DNA of 64,000 nucleotides from Margaritifera margaritifera (GCA_029931535.1 JAQPZY010001675.1:3996001-4060000), one strand, 5' to 3'. Counted from the stretch's first letter, positions 1 to 9,805 are shown. Numbers and translations: made by a program. The notes: generated from the letters alone by a model not told the origin.

Positions 1-2
1 TT

Positions 3-449
3 GGATTTGGCTCTCTGCGATTTTTATCATCGCAGGATTCTTTGACGGCACCTTCTTCTACATCGCTACCATTGCCAGAATATGACAATTGTAAAAAGAA
101 AGAGAAAGAAGAGCTAGAGACATTTATGCAACAACAAAACGAAGAAGAACAGTCATTTGTACAAGAACAACAGCAACAACAATGAGAGTCAAAAAGTAAG
201 AAAGATATGAAAACCATGAGCGGTGAGCAGAGTGAGAGCAGTGAAACCGTGAGTGTATTGCAACATATCCTGACTGAAGTGAAACAGTTAAGAGCGATGT
301 ATGAAACTTCTTTTATTAAGCTTGAGAGGAAGAGACCTCCACATTCAAAGAATTCCAAAGTCTCCATGACAAGATTTAAGACAGCTGCAGCTGATGGTGG
401 AAAGTCAATGATTTTTGTGGACTTTTTTCAACCCAACGGTCTTCTTTAG
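3..449 (+). pseudogene. 5'-truncated Lys/Glu/Gln-rich reading frame with one in-frame TGA, function unknown
   Basis: A frame enters from the left edge and stays open to a TAA at 447-449 except for one TGA at 183-185. An ATG at 207 follows in the same frame. The first part is Ser/Pro-rich, then Lys/Glu-rich, and ends in a Gln run coded by CAA/CAG. The second part (80 residues from the ATG at 207) begins Ser/Glu-rich and contains an amphipathic stretch around VLQHILTEVKQL that could be helical. I do not recognise the family. Low-complexity tails of this kind occur in Myb/SANT-like proteins linked to Harbinger transposons, but no diagnostic motif is present. It could be the end of an element gene or chance; the bias and length favour a relic. 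Confidence 0.3.
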
Positions 450-548
450 GGCCACTCATATTTCTCAGAAAAGATAAACATCTCAATCATTGCCAATTCC
501 AAAAAATACACACACACACATACACATACACACAAACGCACATACACA

Positions 549-622
<74 letters not shown>
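549..622. repeat. (TA)n microsatellite
   Basis: About 37 TA units directly after a CA/CATA-rich stretch (507-550). Apparent Ile-Tyr repeat proteins on both strands here are products of the repeat. Confidence 0.97.
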
Positions 623-624
<2 letters not shown>

Positions 625-1130
625 GAAAAATTAAATCACAGTGCAATTTCTAATTTTTTAAATAAAATTTCAGAAAATGGGGATCTTATTCATTGTTTTT
701 ATTCAGTAACAGAAGATGGCTTTGACAAAGGTCGTGATATTGAAAATGAAGATATATTCATGTAGTTAAAACAATAAGTACTAATAAAGAAAAAATGAAT
801 ATTTTAAAGAAGTTTTAGAAGATTGCATGTTTAATAGTCTATCTAACAACGATATTATAACAATTTGAAAGTTTATGAAATTGCAGAAAATGGTGATCTT
901 AATCATTGTTTTATTAAATATCAAAATATACTTTAGATGCAGGTGATGATATTGACAAAGATGATATTTTTCATGTGGTTAAAGCAATAAGTACTAATAA
1001 AGAAAAAAATGAATATTTAAAAAAAGTTTTAGAAGATTGGCTGCAAAATAAGTTATCTAACAACCATAATAACAATATCATAGCAGTTTGTTGTCATGGT
1101 TCAAGAAATGTAGAAAATATATTATAAAAC
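623..1130 (+). repeat. two imperfect tandem copies of a coding-like segment, function unknown
   Basis: Two copies of roughly 230-250 bp follow each other (about 623-855 and 856-1130). Both carry the order: an Asn-Gly-Asp-Leu-Ile/Asn-His-Cys-Phe box, an acidic stretch, an IFH(V)VKAISTNKEKNEYL-like box and Leu-Glu-Asp. The second copy is open longer; the first has lost bases that shift the frame. The conserved protein-level similarity between the copies suggests a former coding repeat. Nothing known was recognised, and its position beside the Polinton remnants makes an element gene plausible but unproven. Confidence 0.4.
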
Positions 1131-1244
1131 ATTATTCTAAGGTAGTTTAAATCAATCATATCATGTTATTATATTTATATTTTAAATATATTGTGGTCAG
1201 CTTTCCATCATTGTTAGCTTACCTTTATTGAAGTCAAATAATAA

Positions 1245-1335
1245 GGAAATAGAAAATACTTTTAAAAAGGGCTTAAAGAACAAAATATATAGTAATTATA
1301 TAGAAATGGAAAATAATTTAATAAAGGGCTTAAAG

Positions 1336-1395
<60 letters not shown>

Positions 1396-1434
1396 CTTAA
1401 TAATATAGAAATGGACATTAATTTTAAAAGGGCT

Positions 1435-1487
<53 letters not shown>

Positions 1488-1532
1488 CTTAACTATATAG
1501 AAATGGAAAATAATTTAATAAAGGGCTTAGAG

Positions 1533-1615
<83 letters not shown>
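1245..1615. repeat. compound array: a TAGAAATGGAAAATAA motif with (TA)n blocks
   Basis: A motif of about 45 bp (TATAGAAATGGA...AAAGGGCTTA) occurs four times, at about 1250, 1297, 1403 and 1497. Three (TA)n tracts follow copies of it (about 1337-1391, 1437-1481, 1534-1612). The repeating context suggests that a unit with a short TA tail was duplicated and the tails then expanded independently. Confidence 0.75.
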
Positions 1616-1616
<1 letters not shown>

Positions 1617-1739
1617 ATAATATCGAATGGGAACAGGGTTTACACGTATGTAGACTATTATTAAAAAGCACCTATGAAGACAGCAAAACTAACATCAAAG
1701 TTATCTAAATAAAATTATATTTTAGTTAAAAGCAAACTA

Positions 1740-2220
1740 AAATGGAAGCTAAACGAGCCTCTTTGAAAGCCAAATAGGCAGCCAAGGAGGAAAAAAAAAT
1801 ACAACGGTGTTAGCCAAATAGTTACCCAAAACTGAAAAACAAGCAGCTAAAAGTCAGCAAAGCTTGAAAAAATGATGAAAAGAGCTGTTAAAACGGCTCC
1901 CAAAAACATTTATTTATACAAACAGCCAAGGAGAAAAAGCTAAAAAGGCGTTAGTAAACAAATTAACCAAATATGAATTATAGGATCTAAACTGACAGCC
2001 AAGGAGGCAAAAGCTTAAATGGTGTTAGCCAAACAATTACCCAAAGCTCAAAAAATCCCCCCCCCCAAAAAAACAAAAAAACAAAAAACAAAAACAAAAC
2101 AAACAAACCCCGAAATAAAACAGGCAGCTAAAATGTCAACAAAGCTTGTAAAATGTATGGTACGAGGTCTTAAAAGAGCCACCAAAACGTTTATTTAAAC
2201 AAACAGCCAAGGAACTTTTA
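1740..2220 (+). pseudogene. decayed Lys/Ala-rich repeat-like segment
   Basis: Lines of Lys/Ala-rich coding-like sequence repeat three to four times with many stops. Each copy has an AAKE-like box ('cagccaaggag'), a Val-Leu-Ala-Lys box and a Thr-Phe-Ile/Tyr-Leu box ('aacatttatttatac'). Poly-C and poly-A slippage is visible at 2056-2100. It sits just upstream of the polymerase fossil, so it may be the basic N-terminal part of that element, but there is no diagnostic motif. Confidence 0.3.
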
Positions 2221-2240
2221 ATTATCTAAGCGAATAGAAA

Positions 2241-2840
2241 AGTGATAAATATCGTGGTGCAGAACATAGTTATTGTAGCTTAAATTAAAACTTATCATAT
2301 TTAAAACAACAATTCCCACAACAATTCCAGTTATTTTCCATAAATTGCGTGGTTATCATTATGCAAAGCTAAGAATATGGAACAATATATGTCTTTTTCT
2401 TTTGGGCACCTAAAATTTATTGTTAGTTTTCACTTCATTGGTGCAGGGCTTAATAATATAAGTAAAGCTGTGAAAGCTGATGATTTTAAGATAACCAAAT
2501 TTAAATTTTTTTTTTTTTTACGAACGGACATGTTGATGCATATAGTTATATGGATAGTTTTTTAAGATTCCAAGAAGAAAAATGTATCTGAAAACAAGAT
2601 ATTTTGTCAATTGTTAGAAACGAAAATATATCTGATGATGATTATGTTCATTGCAAATTGGTTTGGGATACATTTGGAGGCAAACATTTAGGTGACTACC
2701 ATGATTTATATTTGAAAACTGATATGTTGATTCTTGCTGATATATTCCAATGTTTTGGAGAGGATATAATGAAACAATTCATGTCAACTAAATCGGCTGA
2801 CCATAGAGAATCTTTTTTATCTGTTAGTACACGGCGTTAA
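2241..2840 (+). pseudogene. Polinton-type protein-primed DNA polymerase B fragment (exonuclease region)
   Basis: Protein-primed type B polymerases of Polinton/Maverick elements copy the element DNA. Three frames together show their conserved order: a YRGAEHSYCSLN box and a PVIFHKLRGY box; then MSFSFGHLKFIVSF with a KADDFKITK box; then SYMDSFLRF and NENISDDDY; and finally GDYHDLYLKTDMLILAD. The order matches the 3'-5' exonuclease half of the family. Frames switch at about 2275, 2345-2375, 2500-2515 (a T11 run) and 2580, and there is a stop after the SYMDSFLRF box. After about 2790 the similarity ends, before the palm domain. It is a non-functional fossil. Confidence 0.85.
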
Positions 2841-2939
2841 GTAAACTTTTTTAATGATGGGCATATGTAATTCTTCAGTTAATTCTGTTGTCCGCTTCAA
2901 CGCCTCGTTTTGTTTTATTTAGTTAAACCCAACTTATGC

Positions 2940-3345
2940 TTAAGTATTATGATTGTTTTGACAATTCGCTTTTTTGTTGCTTTTTATGGATGGTGTTGTT
3001 GCACTAATATGACTATCTAATTCATTAAGCATTACTTTATCACATTGTGATTTAGGGGTACTGCTACTATACCAATAATCATGTTTGGTGTGGATGGGAG
3101 GGGGTGGAATCATGTTTGGTGTGGATGGGAGGGGGTGGGGGCATTGTCTAATGGGTTTCCAGGTCCACAATATAAAGGTTGTTCATGTATATCTTTTTTA
3201 CCACCTATTGTTTTTGATGACAAATTGTTTTTTCCACTGCATATTAAACATACTCCTTTCATAATTCTTTTCTTATACTTTGCTCGACTAATAATCATTT
3301 GTATCATATAGTTTATTACACTGTAAACAATATGATTCTGTGTTT
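2940..3345 (-). pseudogene. zinc ribbon plus parvovirus-type phospholipase A2 protein, Polinton capsid module
   Basis: Read on the - strand, a zinc ribbon comes first: YCLQC (about 3330-3344) and, after a frameshift near 3305, KGVCLIC. It is followed by YCGPGNPLDN, the calcium-loop signature of the phospholipase A2 found in parvovirus VP1 and in Polinton/adintovirus proteins. Beyond an internal duplication comes HDYWYSSS, corresponding to the catalytic His-Asp helix. An exact 31-bp tandem duplication (3077-3107 and 3108-3138) lies between loop and His-Asp; since 31 is not a multiple of three it breaks the frame. In the viral relatives this enzyme helps particles leave endosomes. Here the gene is dead. 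Confidence 0.75.
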
Positions 3346-3394
3346 ATATAAGTATGCAATATTATATTTGCATGTTGTTTTGTTAGTTGCTCAT

Positions 3395-3776
3395 TGAAAT
3401 TACTAGATTGTAGTTTAAAATCTAACAAAATATGTATTGGGTTTTCACCTCTCTTTCTGTGTAGGATATAATATATACAATAATAAGCACACATAAAACT
3501 ATTCAAATGTTGAATTTGGAACTATTATAAACAATTTGCTTACCACTTTTATTCATGAATTTTTTTAATAATATGTGGTGATTGTAATCTGAATGAATAA
3601 AAATAATCAATGACTTGGCTCTTAGGTTCATTATAAATAGCTACCCAATGCGTACCATCACCTTTGAAAAAGTCTTCCAAATTAACAATCCTTGATTCGG
3701 CTTTTCTAATATCTTTTGGTAAGATATCTTTGCCAAAGCAACCTCTAAAGCTTTTGATTTTTTTAAAATAATTCAT
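3395..3776 (-). pseudogene. adenain-like cysteine protease of a Polinton/adintovirus element
   Basis: Adenain-family proteases mature capsid proteins. On the - strand the frame from 3776 shows FRGCFGKDILP, RIVNLEDFF and then GDGTHWVAIY with the catalytic His, followed by the IDYFYSF box. After a frameshift around 3500-3550 comes NSFMCAYYCIYYIL, where the first Cys is the expected nucleophile. Length and motif order fit the family. Two stops in the original frame (at 3551 and 3542) make it non-functional. The zinc ribbon of the neighbouring gene follows in the same frame after about 50 codons, so the two genes lie very close or have become fused by mutation. Confidence 0.8.
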
Positions 3777-3789
3777 TCAGTCTCAATAT

Positions 3790-4060
3790 TTGGATGTGGT
3801 TTTGTTTTTTTATGAATGGTGGTGGGTTTGTTCCGGGTAAAAAATACCTTTTGCCTTTTTTAAATGCCTTTTCCTTTTGTTGCCTGTAATGTTAAACCTT
3901 TACCAATACAAAAGAATACCTGGGAAAATAGAACCAGCTAATTCAGTCAGTTGCATAGGAATGTACCGATCTTGTTTCTTTAACTGTGCTTTTGAAAATG
4001 TTATATCTACACCATGCCCTTTACTTTTTTGCTGTCATGATTCTGCTAGTTTGTGTTTTA
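3790..4060 (-). pseudogene. small capsid-module protein remnant (pVI-like?)
   Basis: Directly upstream of the protease on the - strand, frames give KAQLKKQDRYIPMQLTEL followed by AGSIFPGILL, then a basic, Pro-rich tail (YFLPGTNPPPF). A leading Tyr-Ile-Pro-x-Gln-Leu box and a hydrophobic patch occur in small proteins beside the protease in Polintons and adintoviruses. The family assignment rests on position and on this box only. Several stops and shifts are present. Confidence 0.4.
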
Positions 4061-4239
4061 GTTAACATCAGTTTATCTGAACCATATAATTGGATTTTTA
4101 CAGAGCCTTATAGCAATTAGTAGTTTTTTTGTGTATATTCCTTTTTACAGAGCCTTATAGCAATTGGTTGTTTTTTGTGTGCATATTCCTTTATTTTTTC
4201 TTTTTGTTTTTTTGGTGTTGGTATAAAATCAGTCCTAAT

Positions 4240-4690
4240 TCGATTTATGACATCTTCTATTATTATATTGAATAAGAGACGTTTTTTTTACTAATATTTT
4301 TGTTAAGGTTTTCGTTTGAATAAACCAGAACCTTGTGTTGTTTTTTAAGTTGCTCCATGTATAGTACCACTTGCTCCAGCTAGACCTAATGTTCCAGCAC
4401 AGGTCTTGTGAATAAGTGCTTTTACGAATGGTATAATAGCGGAAAAAATAGAATCACCTTATTTTAGCCTAATTTTTTAAAATCATTTTATATTCAAAAT
4501 CATAATTTTTCTTGTTTCTAATGGTGAATTTCTGTAACTGTCTATTAGTCAGAATAATTCTATCATAACCACCTTTTATTTGATGCCCTTTTAATATTAT
4601 TGTTAGTGCTTGATTATTAAAATAAACATTTTTAAATATTTCTTTCGGTTGATTTGAAAATTATACAGGAACTTTAGTATAAATCGATAT
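4240..4690 (-). pseudogene. small hydrophobic/basic capsid-module protein remnant (pX-like?)
   Basis: On the - strand a box GGYDRIILTNRQLQKF (about 4520-4575) is followed, after a frame change, by a Gly/Ala-rich hydrophobic stretch AIIPFVKALIHKTCAGTLG and AGASG (about 4375-4445), then a GSGLFKRK tail. A similar layout, an ILT-type N-terminal box and then an Ala/Gly membrane-like segment, is seen in small Polinton proteins of the capsid module. The enzymatic or structural role is unknown. It is interrupted by stops. Confidence 0.45.
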
Positions 4691-4934
4691 AATATACAGT
4701 TATAAAATAATATTCAACCTACAATGGATTGCATTTAAAGTTAGATATCTATCACTCAAAATGACAGAATAACTGGATATCCAAAATTAGAACCTAATCC
4801 CCATGCAACCTATATATAACTGGTGTTCATTATAAGTTTTTCCTCAAGCTTGCTAACCTCAAGATGGAATATGGAGTATATACTGTACTTCCAAACTCAG
4901 AAATATTTACTTTCGTAAGGAATCAAGGTCTGTG

Positions 4935-5382
4935 CATTTATTACAACCTCCTGAAACATCATGTAGGCATTTATTACAACCTTCTGAAACATCATGTAGG
5001 CATTTATTACAACCTCCTGAAACATCATGTAGGCATTTATTACAACCTCCTCAAACATCATGTAGGCATTTATTACAACCTCCCGAAACATCATGTAGGC
5101 ATTTATTACAACCTCCTCAAACATCATGTAGGCATTTATTACAACCTCCTGAAACATCATGTAGGCATTTATTACAACCTCCCGAAACATTTACAACCTC
5201 CTGAAACATCATGTAGGCATTTATTACAACCTCCCGAAACATCATGTAGGCATTTATTACAACCTCCCGAAACATCATGTAGGCATTTATTACAACCTCC
5301 CGAAACATCATGTAGGCATTTATTACAACCTCCCGAAACATCATGTAGGCATTTATTACAACCTCCTGAAACATCATGTAGG
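4935..5382. repeat. 33-bp minisatellite, 14 units
   Basis: The unit CATTTATTACAACCTCC(T/C)(G/C)AAACATCATGTAGG is repeated with only a few variable positions. Twelve units are full; units 8 (5166-5187) and 9 (5188-5217) are 22 and 30 bp. Because 33 is divisible by three, frames on both strands remain open and give 11-residue repeats (MMFQEVVINAY on -, LLQPPETSCRH on +). I regard these as by-products rather than proteins, since the flanking capsid genes do not continue into them. Confidence 0.95.
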
Positions 5383-5409
5383 CTCTTGAATAATTTCTAT
5401 TTGTTTCAG

Positions 5410-6430
5410 TAAAATTGCACTGCAAAGCCCGCTCAGGATATGAACACTATTATTTCTGACACAGATTCTTCTCAAATTTGCATTATCAAATACCATATTG
5501 TTTTCATTGTGGTTATGAATTCTACTTATTCTCTGGAATGCTATAAACACATGTCTTGGAAGTTGTTCTAATGCATTTGTATTGATTGTCCATGCTGGAT
5601 TTAATTCATTAGTGTTATTGGTGTCTATGTACTTTCATCTGTTCCGAAATATTTGTTTGTAGGCGGTAACTAATTTTTTCCAATATCACCTGACATTAAC
5701 AACGACAATTCATATTTGGGGCTCCACAAGCTAATATGATTAATGCTAAATTTACAGGTGCTGCTATCGTTTTCATAACATAATGCTCAGGTGGATTTCT
5801 ATCTATAAATTATACTGTGTTTGACACCACGAAATAATGTATTTATATCTCGACATACACCAAATATACTAGATAATGGTAAAAAAGAACAACACCTGCT
5901 TGTATCCTGTTGTCAAAATCTGACGGTTTGTAAATCTTTCATTATCATCGGTAAATAGACCTGCATTAAACGCCGTTCTATATATTTGTCCAGTAACTCC
6001 ATCTGCGTTAGCCAAAGTTGCTACTTTTATTAACTCAGTACGATTTTATCTTGTTTAATACAAGCACCACCACTACCACTATCTTTAAACCATAACATAT
6101 TTGTTGCTGAACTATTTGCGTTATCACTTGAATATGAAATTTGCTATATAAAATCAGCCATTAAATATTGGGCACTATGAAAGAGATTCCATGTGTTATT
6201 GGTTAATGATATTACACCATTAACATTATAATTTACTGAGAGATCTGCGTTTGTTTGTAATCTACCTCTGTTTTCAATAAACCTTTTGTGTGGTAGTAAA
6301 TGCATATCTTTATCTATCGTTTATACGATGTATTGACCATCCTTATTCATATTATTACTATCACGTGGAAACTCTCAGCATACTCAAATTTCTTCACTGA
6401 ATCATCTTCAAAAATACTTAGACACGGTCA
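5410..6430 (-). pseudogene. Polinton major capsid protein (double jelly-roll) fossil
   Basis: On the - strand, pieces in different frames follow in order: FEDDSVKKFEYAESF (6370-6425), NADLSVNYNVNGVI and SAQYLMADFI (6150-6285), ATLANADGVTGQIYRTAFNA (5950-6025), then LSSIFGVCRDINTLFRGVKH (5815-5885), and finally NPAWTINTNALEQLPRHVF with NNMVFDNANLRRICVRNNS (5440-5610). The 'IFGFC.D....GV.H' box and the 'PR.VF.AFQ ... NNM.FD..NLR.I.V..N' block are typical of Polinton/adintovirus major capsid proteins. There are at least five frame changes. It encodes no usable protein. Confidence 0.8.
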
Positions 6431-6559
6431 TACAACTTTTGTCTTGACTATATACTGTGGTTAAATAAAATTATAACTTTTTCATCCCACTTTAATGCAT
6501 TAAATTACTTAAGGTTTCTAATGAATGTTGGTTTAATAATTTCTTTGATGTATCTTCTA

Positions 6560-7000
6560 ACGCATTTCGAACTTTATTATTCCGATTTGATAATTATTAT
6601 TATTATTTTTTTTTCCTTTGTTTACTTTGTTTCAGATGCTAATTTTAAATGTTTTACTTTATCAATTATCTTTTTCAACAGTATTTTTTCTCCAAGACTT
6701 TTTGCTTGAATCTCAACCTGGCTTTGTATGCCTTCAAATACTTTAGATCCAATTTTAGATGCTAGAGATTTCATTATATCCTATTATTGGTAATTGCTTG
6801 ATGAAGTCTCACTACCACTTAAAAACATTTTTTAATGAGTCAAACTTTATCATATCTTTACCTACTTTCGGTAGTTTGCTTGCTAAAATTTTACTTCCAG
6901 CTGAAGAAAAACCCAACGTTTTTTAATGAGTCAAACACATTTCCAAGTATGGACCCACCAATAATTTGTATTTTTTGATATCGTGTATTTTTCACTAAAA
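6560..7000 (-). pseudogene. Ala/Lys-rich small structural-protein remnant
   Basis: Upstream of the capsid gene on the - strand, fragments read SKILASKLPKVGKDMIKF, MKSLASKIGSKVFEGIQ and LGEKILLKKIIDK. They are helical, basic and duplicated (the words FDSLKNV appear twice, near 6835 and 6918). This resembles small core or cement proteins next to Polinton capsid genes, but the family cannot be named from the sequence. Confidence 0.3.
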
Positions 7001-7002
7001 TG

Positions 7003-7071
<69 letters not shown>
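7003..7071. repeat. (TA)n microsatellite
   Basis: About 34 TA units inserted between the - strand capsid module and the + strand fibre-like gene. Confidence 0.95.
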
Positions 7072-7075
<4 letters not shown>

Positions 7076-7149
7076 CTTTCATTATTCAACTCTACTTTTA
7101 TTTTATCTTGTGATATTGTGATATCATACGCATTATGACCGATGATATT

Positions 7150-8260
7150 TTATACATGTTGTTGAATTGGATACTACTAAATATGCAACAAGAAATGAAG
7201 TCATAAATATTAAAAATGAATTAGATTAATACCTTTACAGTGGGGGAGGTATATAGCCCGGTTCTACGGAAATGTTGCAAAGTCTATGTATAAATAATAA
7301 TAAGATTGCAAAATCAGGACCACCTGTTAGTGCAAGTGACGCTGGAACAAAACAGTACATAGATAATAATGTCAACATTCTCTTAATAAATTGCACTGAT
7401 AACCAATTCCAAAGAGATGATTAACAATTACAGAAATTAGGTGATACAATGACTGGTTACATGCACATTTCCCTTTGGAAAGGATGCAGTTAGACATATT
7501 GCTTGCTCTGAAATTGGAGCGACGAAAACATTGTATGGTTAAGCTTGGTAACGACCAAAATGTTATTAGTTATGATGAGAAAAACTACCTATTACTATTC
7601 TATCTTCCAATGGATTGGTAATAAGAACAAATGATGACCAGACATTTCAATTTTTTAGAGTTCAGATAGCTCTGCAATACGTTTTTTTTTCTATAATATA
7701 AATATGAGTAAAAAAAAAAATTCCAACAGCCGACATCAAGATGCATCCACCAAGTTATGAGTGGATATATTGATACTAATAATACAAATTATAATAATGC
7801 AACTTTTTGAGTGAAAGGTCTGGTAAAAATAGAATGACAGGAATCTACGAAGTTCCTGTTGATGATGATTTTGACAAATAAAATATATGTTGTATGTTGA
7901 TGGTAAAATATATGTTGTATGTTGATGGTAAAATAGATTTCGACGCAATTTTGTTACTAAGGAAAAGATATCTCAAAATATGATTTTGATGAACTCATAG
8001 ATGTTGCGAAAAAACAAGTAAATACACTGTCTTAGTAGCAGTGTACAAAATACAACTATTGCAAATGTCAATACTACCTATTACAGAAAAAGTAAACTTA
8101 GGTTATTCTAACATTAAATTATTACCTGGCACATACACAACACAATTTGCATTAGGAAAACCCGAATTAGACACCAAGTCTGGTCGTTCATGGATATTTC
8201 CTTGTGCTTATGATGGTAGTGATTTTAATTCTTGGAAATTATATGATACAAATGTATAGA
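7150..8260 (+). pseudogene. fibre-like structural protein remnant of the Polinton element
   Basis: In several frames the + strand shows LDTTKYATRNEV, then INNNKIAKSG.P with SDAGTKQYIDNNV (7272-7370), then LGDTMTGYMHI (about 7438-7470) and PFGKDAVRHIACSEIG. 'NNxKI...DAxTKxYVD' and 'GDTMTGxL' are hallmark words of phage-tail-fibre and trimeric-fibre repeats. The last part (8041-8259) is open for 72 codons and ends in WIFPCAYDGSDFNSWKLYD, followed by a broken stretch with GSFEETTIIRIYGTDG, like a C-terminal knob. Many stops occur between 7400 and 8040. In the intact element it would project from the particle and bind cells or glycans; this is inference. Confidence 0.6.
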
Positions 8261-8423
8261 AAATGTTGTCGCGATTCTTTTTTTATAAATAATATATGGA
8301 CAGGAAGTTTTGAAGAAACAACGATAATTAGAATTTATGGTACTGATGGTAGAGTTGAGTTTTGAGTTTGATGCTTTTATATCAATATTCGTTTTTACTT
8401 TTTAATCTAAAATAATAATATAA

Positions 8424-8700
8424 ATGTTAATAAACACAACAAATAACAACACAAAATTACATGATTATTTAACACGATTTAGTGTTATTCCTGTGGTATC
8501 AAAATCGATAAAATAGCACTTTGAAATTGGATGATTAAAGATAAAAAATAACGTTCAATCATCGATCTTTTTAAAGGGATTATTGATATATGTGAAAATC
8601 AAATGATAAAATATGTGTTTGAAGAAATAAAAAAAATCCAAATGAATGAAAACTGTGTAGAGCACTTAGAAATATAATTGTTTTTACAAGCTTAATGGCT
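8424..8700 (+). other. short broken coding-like stretch between the fibre-like and ATPase genes
   Basis: From an ATG at 8424 a frame of about 28 codons (with HDYLTRFSVIPVV) ends at TAG 8511, and further fragments follow in other frames up to the ATPase start. It may be a small element gene. No family was recognised. Confidence 0.2.
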
Positions 8701-8739
8701 ACAAGGAAAATTATATGATTTATATAACTAAATATTATA

Positions 8740-9540
8740 ATGGAAATAATCAATTTTGATGTTGATCAGGAAAAAGAAAAAAATTACCAAGCACCACTTC
8801 TTGTTGCCTCACTGCTATTATATGTTGGTTATATGTTTAATTATGACATAGGAACTATTTACACACTCAGTGATGACCAACCAAAGTATGGTATTCTGAC
8901 AGAATCCTTTGATGCATTAAAATAATACACTGATAATACAATTTTAGATATTATTTCTGCTGAAGATGTTATACCATTTGAGGAGTTAGATGATGATATT
9001 AAAACAATAATTGTATTTGATAGTATTAAAATTACTACTATTACTACTACTACTACTACTAATAATAATAATAATACTAATAATAACAATAAAAGAATAT
9101 TTTCACTATCACGAAAGAAAAACTATAATTGTATGTATCTAACACAATCATATTATCATCTACCAAAATGCATTCGACGAAATACAAAATGTTTTGTTTT
9201 ATTTAATGGGTTGGATAATAATGATATTAGGCAAATAACTGTTGCTCATTGCTCGGCTGATGTTAATACACAAATGCTTTTAGATATTTCGAATCAATGC
9301 ATTAATAAACAATTTACTTTCATTGTTTTTGATAAAATAAGTATTCAAACACCACAACAATATAGGTGTGGCTTTGATGAGTTGTTTTTATGCCACGATT
9401 TGAGGGATATTTTCAAAATGGCACCTAACAGCTTTTTTTTGGAGAATATTAGTATAAACTCTTTAAAGAACACACCATTTTATACCCTTTTTGAATATAT
9501 TATTGCAACCATTTTTAAACACTATAATCATAGCATTTAA
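8740..9540 (+). pseudogene. Polinton packaging ATPase (A32/FtsK-HerA type) with one stop and no P-loop
   Basis: Packaging ATPases drive element DNA into capsids. One frame runs from ATG 8740 to TAA 9538-9540 with a single in-frame TAA at 8923-8925. It shows QAPLLVASLLLYVGYMFN, where family members carry the Walker A loop, then the Gln-Pro-Lys-Tyr box. The downstream half has TIIVFDS where Walker B (hhhhDD) is expected, then YLTQSYYHLPKCIRRNTKC and FVLFNGLDNNDIRQI, the strongest family blocks. A trinucleotide tract (9027-9087) adds Thr and Asn runs after Walker B. The lost P-loop, the altered second Asp and the stop all indicate a dead gene that nevertheless kept its frame. Confidence 0.75.
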
Positions 9541-9805
9541 AAGACTTTTTGAGAATATCATTATAAACACTATAAACATACTACTGAAGAGGCTATTTAA
9601 GCATATTACTAAAACCCATTAGAAACACTATAAAATATCATTGAAGAGGCAGTTTAAACATATCATCAGAAATCCTTTAAAACACTATGAATATATTGGA
9701 GAGGCTATTTGAGTATATCATTAAAACCAATTTTAAACACTTTAAACATATTTTTTGAGAGACTATTTAAGCATATCATTAAAACCCATTAGAAGCAATA
9801 TAAAT
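9541..9805. repeat. imperfect ~60-bp tandem repeat after the ATPase
   Basis: A unit resembling GAGGCTATTTAAGCATATC plus ATTAAAACCCATTAGAAACACTATAAA recurs about five times with substitutions and indels. Related words (ATATCATTGGAGAGG) reappear at 10395-10500. It could lie at or near the edge of the Polinton element. Confidence 0.65.

Noticed and set aside
446..765. Ile-Tyr repeat proteins on both strands
   Set aside because: They come from the (TA)n tract; the same applies at 1228-1671, 6891-7082, 12454-12738, 15075-15476, 20703-20942, 23326-23529, 57764-58003 and 60376-60628.
2377..2565. Separate 62-codon gene
   Set aside because: It is one frame of the DNA polymerase fossil; the family order continues in the neighbouring frames.
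4864..5425. 182-codon frame and three other frames with 11-residue repeats as real repeat proteins
   Set aside because: All derive from the 33-bp minisatellite, whose period is a multiple of three, and none extends into family-like sequence.
9133..9540. Independent intact gene of 135 codons
   Set aside because: It is the downstream half of the ATPase frame that begins at 8740; only the TAA at 8923 separates them.
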